Assembly: GCA_964200185.2 (NCBI GenBank)
Contig: CAXNAD020000424.1
Coordinates: 1 to 20,003 of the forward strand
From: Choristocarpus tenellus KU-1152
Lineage: Eukaryota > Phaeophyceae
Length of the DNA: 20,003 bases
Reading direction: 5' to 3'
The notes beneath the pieces are model-generated. The model was not told the origin of the DNA and ran no database searches. It worked only from the letters and a program-made list of their open reading frames with translations. Position numbers and translations under genes: made by a program. Every line of letters begins with the position of its first letter. The first letter of the stretch is position 1. Positions 1 to 8,798 of the stretch are shown piece by piece.

Positions 1-197
1 CCTGTTCTCCCCCCCCCCTTCCCCCCCTACTCCTTACTCCCAAATCCTTGTAATATTAACCTGTGTTTCATAGAGCTTGTTGAGATAAAGTGATTGGTGC
101 ATGCTCTGGCACTCCGTCGTGGTTTGTTGGGTCATAATTTTGTCTATGTTGTACAGTGCAGCAGGAGTTCAAATGTACTCAAAATTTGCACCGTGGC

Positions 198-218
198 CTT
201 CTTCTTCTTCTTCTTCTT
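198..218. repeat. (CTT)7 microsatellite
   Basis: Seven perfect CTT units in the intron before the MARCH6-like exon. They add to the pyrimidine-rich character of that intron's 3' half. No function is implied. Confidence 0.9.
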
Positions 219-343
219 GCTGTGTGTTGGTTTCACCTTTGTGTGCTTATCCCCCACCCCCCACCCATTAACGAATCATTGTTTTTCTTTCCCCACTTAA
301 TCTATCGTGGTGTCCATTTGAACCTGACCCCACGTGTGTGCAG

Positions 344-496
344 GTGCTTGCTTTCCGTTCTGCACTTGTTGGGTGTGTATTGTTGGAGGTGTTGTCTTAC
401 ATGACTGAGCCGTTACGGAGGTGGTTGAAGGTACTCCATGACAGTGTTAGAGATGACCGGTACTTGGTAGGGATGCAGCTGCAGAACCATCCACAG
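344..496 (+). CDS. MARCHF6: MARCH6/Doa10-like E3 ubiquitin ligase, near-C-terminal exon (partial gene)
   Basis: One 51-codon exon, phase 0 at both ends, bordered by an acceptor (GTGTGTGCAG ending at 343) and a consensus donor (CAG|GTATGT at 497). It encodes a hydrophobic stretch (ALVGCVLLEVLSY) followed by LRRWLKVLHDSVRDDRYLVG and then MQLQNHPQ. The order membrane helix, basic-aromatic linker, then (R/K)(D/N)D(R/K)YLVG..L.N is the hallmark of the extreme C terminus of MARCH6 (animals), SUD1 (plants) and Doa10 (fungi). These are multi-spanning RING-CH ubiquitin ligases of the ER membrane that degrade misfolded proteins and sterol-synthesis enzymes. The RING-CH domain and the other membrane helices must lie beyond the left edge, because I see no further exon in 1-343. 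The assignment rests on this one motif and its position after a helix; another polytopic family with a similar tail is possible. Confidence 0.62.
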
Positions 497-727
497 GTAT
501 GTGTGTGTAGTACCGCGGTCCATGTTTCACTGCACACACCCTCTCGAGTATACATCTTATATCCTCCTATTCTGGGCCTTGTTCGAATGAGTCGCAACCT
601 GTGATCGGTGTTTGATTTGTATTTTTGTTTGGGAATAGTTTGGGAATAGAACTCCCTTCGATGCTCCGCTGCTGAGTATTGCATCTTGTCTAAATTCATA
701 CCATGAAAGAGACGAGGTAAGCAGGGG

Positions 728-957
728 AGGTACCTGAGTTTTGTCCGTTTTAAGGTTTCAATCAGTTTCTTAAATTTTTTGCAATTCACCTGTGTATCTC
801 TATGGATGAACTTCTCAGTTTTTTACTCAAGGTCGGTGATTTCTCTATTGCTTTTTTTTTTACGGAATCCAGAAAATGTATACCACACGCATTTGGAAAA
901 GAAGGTGAATTTTGCATGTATGTGTTAGCATCCTTAAAATGAAACTCTGGGTACCTT
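728..957 (-). mobile_element. MITE-like TIR element, GAGGTACC family, copy A
   Basis: About 230 bp bordered by inverted repeats: AGGTACCTGAGTTTTG...GTTTTAAGG at the left (728-755) and, read from the right (957 backwards), AAGGTACCCAGAGTTTCATT then TTAAGG. Two more copies lie at 14915-15101 and 15612-15830. On the minus strand it reads KIDTRYPEFHFKDA, close to KIDERYPELHLKGA in copy B, so identity extends through the element and past its ends (TCAAAATAGAC just outside the TIR is shared with copy B). No transposase and no clear target-site duplication are seen. It lies in the probable last intron of the MARCH6-like gene. Confidence 0.68.
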
Positions 958-1793
958 GTGTCTATTTTGACCCCAAGCTCTGCAAGGGATAGTTCTTGTC
1001 TGGTCATATTGATTGGAGTCCTCCCTGTTGTCTGTAAGACCAGAAAATAGGTAATTCTGATTGTGAACTCTTGATTACGAACATTCACTGCTTCTGTAGA
1101 GTTGTTTCAGGGGCTTTTGAGAGGGTCTGTTACATATGGTTGGATTGTCAAGTATATATATATTTTTACTGTAGACTGTTGCAGTCTTTTGTTCAACTTT
1201 TTTCCTAGAGCTCCACACAATAAAAGCCTCATTTGACAAAAGAGCAAGCAAATGCAGTATTTCATTTCGAGTTATAAATTCTCATGTCATATTCTCATTG
1301 TTTATTTTGTGCAAAAAGTTAATATGGCGCATAAACAAGAACAAAATCGGTGCAAAGCACTATTGTTGCTGGGGCCAAACCTCAGAAGGAGAGCAATAGA
1401 GGGTTTGGGGGTGAGGATTGATAGGGTGTGTACTAGTACTATGAAGTTCTCCCATTTTTTTGTTTTTGCTCATGCGTGCTAACTCCTCTGAAAGGGGTTT
1501 GTTTGGAGAGTACCTCCATGAACAGTTCCCCCACACCCTACCTTGCATGCCACTCTTTCACACTACTGGGCATCACAGACTCTGATTTCCTTAACATCGG
1601 GAATATATGTAGATGCTCTGGTTGTGCACATTTGGTTGCCAGTCATTCTCTTTGCTTGCCTATCTTGATCATGTTGCATGAGAGAGTTCTCTTTATAGTG
1701 AACATCATTTTGGCTGTCGAAGAATGCACTTGTGACATTCGCCGTTACCTACTGTTGTAGACCTCTGTAACTGTCCTTTTCTTGCTAGTGCAG

Positions 1794-1811
1794 GAGGTTC
1801 TTTGGGAATGA
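1794..1811 (+). CDS. MARCHF6: Possible last exon of the MARCH6/Doa10-like gene
   Basis: A strong acceptor (pyrimidine-rich run ending CTAGTGCAG at 1793) is followed in phase 0 by GAG GTT CTT TGG GAA TGA, five codons and a stop. Joined to the exon ending at 496 this would finish the protein as ...LQNHPQ-EVLWE, consistent with MARCH6 proteins ending soon after the YLVG motif. The intron would be 1297 bp. An alternative is read-through past 496, which stays open to the TGA at 602-604. No transcript evidence is visible, so this is a guess based on phase and acceptor quality. Confidence 0.28.
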   Translation, partial: EVLWE

Positions 1812-4797
1812 GAAGTTTCTGTGCATGATTACGCAAATTCTTCCCTTAATGTTTTCCTCTGTCGCCACTACTCACATACTCCTGTGGGGGTTTTACGCCT
1901 CCCAGACACTGTCCAAGATGCAGCAGGCAAGCAACCCTCAACATGAAGGATAGGATGAGGTAGTGTGTCTTGACATTGATACCTCACTGTGAAGGGAGAG
2001 GGTAAGTTGTGTGCGGGGCGGGCTTCACATTGTGGAGAGTGACAGATGCAAAAGTCTGGCAAATCAACTTAAGGACCATGGGTTGGGGTGTCCTATGTTG
2101 GTGTACGTTTTTCATTTGTTCTAGCGTACTCTGAATTTCTAGCATTTATGACAACTTCTGCACTATTTTTTTTATCTTCTTGATTCATGGGACTGGCAAA
2201 CAAAACCGGATGCAGTGTTCACAATCATACAGCTGTTGTATATTACTTTTATGTGTGAAATGATTAGGGAGTTGTGTGGAAAGTTGTGTGGAAGAACAAC
2301 GCAGGAGAGGGGGGGATATGCAGTACAGCACTGTCATCATGGAGGAATGATGGGTAAGGAGGTACAGCTCTTGTTTTTTCTTGGGATAGATATCTGAGCA
2401 AGCAGAGTGCATACATAATGAGTGTAGCAGTAGGAGGAGTAAGCTGATCTTGGGGGGAGGATGTCTCGAAGGTGTGTACATAAGTGGATGCACATGTTGG
2501 AGGGGCTTGGGGCCTGGATCCTCTCCTCAGGTTGCTGTTCTATTCAAGAATCCTCACATCTGATGTTGTCATTCGCTACTGGTACATAGTTTAGGCAAAA
2601 ATACCCGACACATGTCTTCAAGGACCTCATATGTTTATCCTTGCTACTGCTTTTAATATGGGGCTGTATTATTGCTTCGAGAAGAAGGGTTGTCAAATAG
2701 AAGTAACAAATAACATAACATTTCTCAAGCATGGCCATTCACTGTGGAACTGTTTACCACTACAGCGCCACTGTTGTTGTCTGGAATATATCATTAGGGG
2801 AGTAGGAGATGCGAGCAAGAGGTTTCAGACCTTGACAGCATGCCATTTCTTGTGTACAGCACTTGATAGGTTGTACAAATTGCAAGCAACTCTCCAGTTT
2901 TTCACAGCAAAATTGGTTTGGACGACTTCACTTCGATGCCTTTTTGGATGTACTTCAACAGTGCAAGGTGGTGCACAAGGAGATGCAGTGGAACTGCAGT
3001 TACGCCCTAATCTGTTCAACAGATGATTGCACTCCTCCCCTTAAGAGTAGAGATAGCAGTAGGCAGTCTGGGGGACATGGATCAGAGAGTGCAATCTGCC
3101 AAGATTTACAGGGTAGTCTCTGCCCCGTTCAGGTCAAGCAATGCCTACCAGTGCCTTGCATTGGTGTGGGTATAGAATGCGAACTCCTCATGAGGGATGA
3201 CTTGGTTGGCATGAAGGTGGTAAGTTGGATATCCACACTCGCCCCTCCCCCTGAACCTGCACCAGAATTTTTTCATCAAGAAATATCTGGAAACATGTGC
3301 GCTTTCTTCTCTAATTTCAGGCAGCACATTGAACAAAACCCGACTGCTTTTACTTTGTTTCTGCGAGTTATGTCTACAGACATTCCATTGGCCATCAGCA
3401 TATTATGTGGAGTTTTCCAGTAGCCATATTAGATTTGAACCAACAAAATACTCCCCTCTGGATAATAAAGTGGTATGGATAAGTAATTTTGGAAGTGACT
3501 AATTCAAAGTAATAACTGTGTTTTCCCTTACAACTGTGAATGAGTTTGTCTCTACAGGTAGGTGCTGTTTTTGTATGGAAATGTTTCCAGCAAACCTCAT
3601 TGGATACAAGTCGATATAGAGTTGATATATTCCAGAGTATCAACATAGTATACACTTGAGTATGTCCTTTAAGAAAACGGACAAGGGACCTATTTTTGAG
3701 CCTGATCGAGGAAGGTGAGATAGTACATATTCAATGGATTGATTTTGAGAGGCAAATATCGTTTAGGGATTAATTCTGTACACAAATCAAATCAGTTCCT
3801 ACAAACACTACAACTAAGACAAATATATAGTTTTATTATATTTGAGATGTATGTATGCATGTATTATTTGTATTAGAAATGGTGGTGTTGGAACGTCACT
3901 AGATGGAATGTTCCTACCTACTTGGTGCATGATTAAGTTACTATTAGAGTTCTTAACTTTTCAGTAAAGTATTGACAAGACAGATGACTCCCTACTATTG
4001 GATCGTTGAATCCTCCACACACCAACAACCAACTTTATAAAATAGTGGCCCTGTCCGCATGGTATCTACCTATCTCATATGGATCCTCTTGATATTGAGA
4101 ATAGTTTATACTCATGCTGAGAATCGTTCATCTATCATCATCTGGGGCAAGTTTGACAGGTAGAATGTGTGTTTGTATGTATGTGATAATCATGTACCTT
4201 TTTTAGTGGAAAGAAGGTGAGATTCAGAGTTCTATGCTTTCATGGTGTAGGCTGATCATGATTCGAAGACAGATATCTCTTCCATTACTACTATGCTTTG
4301 TACTATAAAAACTATCTTATGAGTGGTGGTCTTCGTGGGGTATCTAGGATTTTCATACACTTTCACTCACCCTGATACACCAGGAAATCTACCAGAGAGC
4401 ACGTGCGTATTGATACTGTCACTCTCGTATATCTACGAATGCAACAAAAATTGAATGAGACACTATAGATGGGATGACAATACGTATACATAATTTACTT
4501 CCTTATCAATTGATACATTACTGAATTGTTGTTGCATGGTAAGTGGTTGGTAACACAATACCGTATATGCAGCTCCACCGGTGGTGTCCATGCGTGCCTT
4601 ACCCTCACCTACTACCAATGCCTCACCCCCTTTCATATAGTACCAATGCTTATCAACTACCAATCGATAATCTATCCGTCTTTGCCGTCAGCCTGACAAA
4701 GACATTCGTATGACGACCGTGACCGATGATAACTCCCTTGTGCCGTTCTAATACCACTCCTTTCATCCATTTGGCCATCCCGTTTCCTCCAAACCAC
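1812..4797. other. Intergenic stretch, no supportable gene
   Basis: About 3 kb. A 561-nt stop-free frame occurs at 2863-3423 (+), with a possible donor at 3220 (GTAAGT) and acceptor ending at 3320, but splicing those two sites shifts into a stop. The predicted peptide matches no family I know. From about 3430 to 4700 the DNA is more AT-rich with no long frame. A small GTATC-type inverted repeat occurs near 4339-4378. I see no tRNA, rRNA or conserved exon. Confidence 0.55.
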
Positions 4798-5103
4798 ATA
4801 CACAGGAACAAGTATTCAACGATTCATAGCCAAGAAAAGTCTCTGACAGAGGCCTGCCCAACTTCTCCTGAAGTTACCTACAAGAGGAGGAACGACAACG
4901 CCGCCGTTGCCGCCATATGTTGTGCTATGGAGGTACTACACACACACCCTCACGGATCCATCCATTTGCAGATCCTGTGCGATGTAGGAAAGATCTTTGC
5001 CTCAATGGGATCTTCACAAAATGCGTCTGAAGATATCCGGTTGGCGAGATCACTTGCCACCAAAATGAGACTAAGCTAGAGATGACAGGGTCTGACAAGG
5101 CCA
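4798..5103 (+). repeat. Left arm of a large imperfect inverted repeat
   Basis: This roughly 306-bp arm matches the reverse complement of 5204-5517 by eye at about two-thirds identity. Landmarks are TACACAGG at the outer end, CTCCTGAA, CATCCATTTG, ATCTTCACAAAA, and CTGACAAGGC at the inner end. Read toward the centre, both arms keep an open frame of about 120 codons with alignable peptides (DNAAVAAICC against DDAAIAATSC; SMGSSQNASEDIRL against SMISSQNPSEGIQL). This suggests an old coding or element sequence present twice, tail to tail. I recognise no domain. Confidence 0.72.
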
Positions 5104-5203
5104 TCGCGGATAATACCATCACCATAATGGTGCTTCCGGTCCTTCTCAGTCACTCTCTTTCCTCCCAACACAATCATTCAGCGGTGGATATTAAATTTCT
5201 CTC

Positions 5204-5517
5204 TGCCTTGTCAGGCCTCATCAAGTGCAGCTTGACCTCTATTTTGACGGCATGACAGTTCACCAACTGGATACCTTCTGACGGGTTTTGTGAAGATATC
5301 ATGGAGGCAAGCATGTTTCCAAGAACGTGCAGGAGCCACAAATGGATGGGTCTGTGAATGTGTTGATATACTCTCCCCACAGTGCAACTTGTGGCGGCAA
5401 TGGCTGCGTCATCGGTGCTCCCTTCCTCCACAGTTTCAGGAGTAGTTGGGGATGTTCCGATGGGAGGCGTTTCTTGGTCAAGTTCTTCTAAGCACTGAGA
5501 TGTGGACCTGTGTACTC
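5204..5517 (-). repeat. Right arm of the large imperfect inverted repeat
   Basis: Mirror partner of 4798-5103, separated from it by a 100-bp spacer containing a small perfect hairpin (CACCATAATGGTG, 5119-5131). The minus-strand frame 5174-5536 is open for 120 codons and aligns with the plus-strand frame of the left arm. It ends about 60 bp before a TIR element at 5578. It may be a decayed foldback element or two neighbouring inverted copies of a dispersed repeat. Confidence 0.72.
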
Positions 5518-5577
5518 CAATCGTCTCTATATCCACTCGTCTTTTGAGACGAGGGAGTAAGCACCCAGGACTGACCT

Positions 5578-5731
5578 AAAGTATCTGGGGGGGGGGGAGG
5601 GGTCTACACCAGGGTGTCCATTTAGACCATAACCAGGAAAAGTGAACTTTCATTATCCATCCGACGTATGCAAAATCGTGACATGAAACAATTTACCCCA
5701 ATGAACAGCAGCCACCCCCCCCAGATACTTT
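5578..5731. mobile_element. MITE-like TIR element, AAAGTATC family, copy 1
   Basis: A 154-bp element. The left end is AAAGTATCTGGGGGGGG; the right end is CCCCCCCCAGATACTTT, its near-perfect inverse. A subterminal motif GGTGTCCATTTAGACC follows the left end. Internally it shares ATCCATC(C/T)GACG(T/C)ATGCAA with copy 2. It has no coding capacity and no obvious target-site duplication. Confidence 0.8.
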
Positions 5732-6067
5732 GATCCACTTGCCAGTAATATTTTCGTCAGTCTGCTTGGTCAGAAATTTAACATGTACCACCAGATGGTT
5801 GTGTTGGGAGGGAAGAGAGAGACTGATAAGACAGGAAGGTATACTTGTAGAACCTCACACCTCAATCCTTTCCATATTTTTTGTGTTTTCCTCCTCTACG
5901 TGGTGTAACGTCTGGCGTTTCAAAAGAACCTCCCCACTCTCCACCATTTAAACGTCACAACCACACAACATACACCAGCTCGCCTGCAATAAATTCGCTT
6001 GAGGAGCTTTGCACCCCTGGCAATAGTGAAGCAACAAACACGTGTACACAATCGATATTCTCTGCTC

Positions 6068-6230
6068 AAAGTATCTGGGGGGGGGGCTACACCGGGGTGT
6101 CCATTCGGGCCCTGACCAGGAGAAATGAATTTATACTATCCATCTGACGCATGCAACTAAATCAACCGAAAATCGCGACATGGAATAAAGGGTTCCAAAT
6201 GGACAGCGACCACCTCCCCTCATATACTTT
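6068..6230. mobile_element. MITE-like TIR element, AAAGTATC family, copy 2
   Basis: A 163-bp element in the same orientation as copy 1. The left end is AAAGTATCTGGGGGGGGG and the right end CATATACTTT. The inverted similarity runs about 45 bp: GGTGTCCATTCGGGCCCTGA at the left, and TGTCCATTTGGAACCC when the right end is read backwards. Bases just outside also pair (GCTC before, GAGC after). The two copies are related along most of their length, apart from small indels, and lie about 340 bp apart. Confidence 0.8.
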
Positions 6231-6239
6231 GAGCCTCTA

Positions 6240-8798
6240 GAGGACAACATACGCACTCCTTGTCAAAATGTCTCTCCTACTGTGGCCCATCACATCAGCC
6301 CTCCTTTTCCTCCACACTGTTCTTTTGAGGCCGGTCTTCAATACAATAGTAGTGGGAATGGAGATCAAGCGCTCAGTCCTTGTCTGGGTGGTAGTAGAAG
6401 TAGTGGTAACTTTGTATAAATACTTTATAGTGATTAGATTCAAATTTAGAATATCTTACGACAAACCAAGATGTACCCTATACTTGTCAAGCACTACACA
6501 CTGATGTGTTTCCACTTCATGTTATTCGCCTCAAGGAGGCGGTTTACGTCCAGCAGATGTCCACTTCTAATCATCCCAAGGTGACGATGGTCAAGTTCAT
6601 GACCCCTGTTCCCATGACGAGTATCGAACTTCCTCCTTCTCGTCTTCACTCGAGGATGTCATCGGACGAAACGACTACCATTGGCACAGTTGGGCCAGTC
6701 CATGGGGTAGGTCAAAGCCTTTCTCATCATATGAAGCGTGTCGTTTCCCTCTGTTTGGTAGAATAATATCTACCTACCATTATATAAGGATGCCATTGTG
6801 AATTTCCTCCTCACGACCTACTCCCTATGAAACATGACCTGTGAGCTATCAACATCTTCTCTCAGCTTTTGATTAGTCAAAATGTGTGTGAACATCCCTG
6901 TCTCACACACACCCTCCCTGATACACGTAGGCGGAAGAAAGGAGGTCCCAGGACCGTCTATGGCCATGAGAAAGTCATAAACGATGTGCTGAGTAAAGTG
7001 TAAAGGGTCCATGCGGCATTGGCCACGATCAATGCACACCAAATTGGCTTGCTTGCAATGTTTCATATTTTGAAGTGTTGTTAATAGCATTGAAGGAGAT
7101 GTACCGTAGATCCAGTCATGTATCACTAATTTATTATTATGCCCTCTGACATTTTGCATCACTTAATCAGAGGTCCACTATCTATCGCTCATAGTGGTAT
7201 GTTGTGAAAGCAACCTACTGTTGGACCATGATGCAGGTACTATTGTTTTCATATTTATGACATTTTATTTCCTTAGGGCTTACACTGACATATGTATAGT
7301 TTTCATTTGTTTTCCCCCAGACACATCTGCAGAATGTCAAAGGGCATAATAACAAAAAATAAAAACGTATAGTAAACATAAAACCCTCCATTCACAGAAG
7401 AGGATATTGCTTCGATTATCATCTACCTAGTGTTCCCGAGTCAAACCGCGACAATTTAGAGGTGAGAATGAGTAAGTTGAAAATGAGTGCTTGAGCTGTA
7501 GAACTCGAAAACTGCTTGAAAATAACTAGCCACACCACCATGGGCATAGCTGCCTTCATCAACTCATCGCCCACCTACAACTCCATTAGGTGTGCACAAC
7601 CAGGGAAAGTCCCAAGGTCCAAGCCTTCCTCTCCACCTCTCCGTGAAATACAATCACTTAGGGTACGATGTTCCATGGCATGCATGGGGCTGATAGGGGG
7701 ACCAGCTAATTGCTGATCCCCAGCATCTCCAGAGACTGTTTTGCTTCCATTTCTGACGATCTATCCAATCGAATAGTTCGAAGAGGGAATTGGGATCAAC
7801 ACAAACTCTTTGGAGAAAATCGAGAGTGTTGGGCCAGAGTCAGCAAATATTACGCGTCCTCCCAACCAGGCGTCTCACCGTGCTTTTCGAAAACCAAGAA
7901 AAATGGCACCAAGAGATCGGAGGCTCACACAGCCTGACTGCCACGCCAACCATCTTGTGCAACAATAGCACACTTAAGGGCAAAAGCTTGGTGATGTCAA
8001 GTGAACTTCCTCACTTTCAACCCTCGACTGTACAACAACATCAGGAGCGATCTCACACTTGACTAAGAGAGAAAAATAAATAATTTGATGTACTATCAGG
8101 GCTTGATCTTCGCGATTTTGAGTTGGGGGACAAACTGACAATGTCGCGACATCAACAGAACACAATCAAGAGGTTGGTTACCGCATGATTAGACCCAGGA
8201 AGAGCTTCTCCTCAAGGAGCAAGACATTCTTTCTCTCCTTGGTGTTCGTCCTTTGCAATACCTCCGCCAGACCATGGGTTTATGGTCATATCCCATATCC
8301 TCTTCGTTGAGTCCAAACTCCACATCGTACTGAAAAGTTGGTCTGTTCCAGTCCAAACAATGATCTTCCGAATCCAAGCACAAATGGTCTCTATACGTTG
8401 CTGATCTTCAAAACCAGCTGAGGTAACACTACTCTGCTTTCCATCTCCTTCAGATCAATCGAGAGTCCATTGTGGGTTCTATGGACATCAGCAAGACCAC
8501 AAAGAAGTTGAATGTGTCGTAGGTGTGATTGTATTGTGTACTGTGAAGTATTCAAGAAAAATGTATAATGTAAGCGGAACACATCTCTCCGCGCGCAGAA
8601 TGAATTTTAAACATTCCTCTCACGGAATTGTGTTGGGGTTCTGTGTAGCAAACTTTGATCACAAGAAAGATCAGAGAACAAAGAGGAAAAGGGGGACGGA
8701 GTAGGAAAGACCAGCCTTTCGCCCCTTTCACCACGGTGGTGTAGTAGGGAATCTCTTTCCCTACAATATCTATTTCGGTCAAAAAGAGGAAACCAATC
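6240..8798. other. Intergenic stretch, no supportable gene
   Basis: About 2.5 kb upstream of the YIPF6 gene. Several short open frames occur on both strands (for example minus 6818-7162 and minus 8189-8582), some protein-like in composition, but none shows a family motif, a consistent exon chain or homologous copies. The segment just before 8799 contains CCAAT directly against the candidate start codon (CCAATCATGG). No convincing TATA box is seen. Confidence 0.5.

Noticed and set aside
1219-1224. AATAAA as the poly(A) signal of the MARCH6-like gene
   Set aside because: A single hexamer in AT-rich DNA, inside the intron if the exon at 1794 is real; too weak to list as a feature.
2863-3423. 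Plus-strand stop-free frame of about 186 codons
   Set aside because: No family resemblance. The first ATG comes late, and the internal donor/acceptor pair breaks the frame. Probably chance in GC-balanced DNA.
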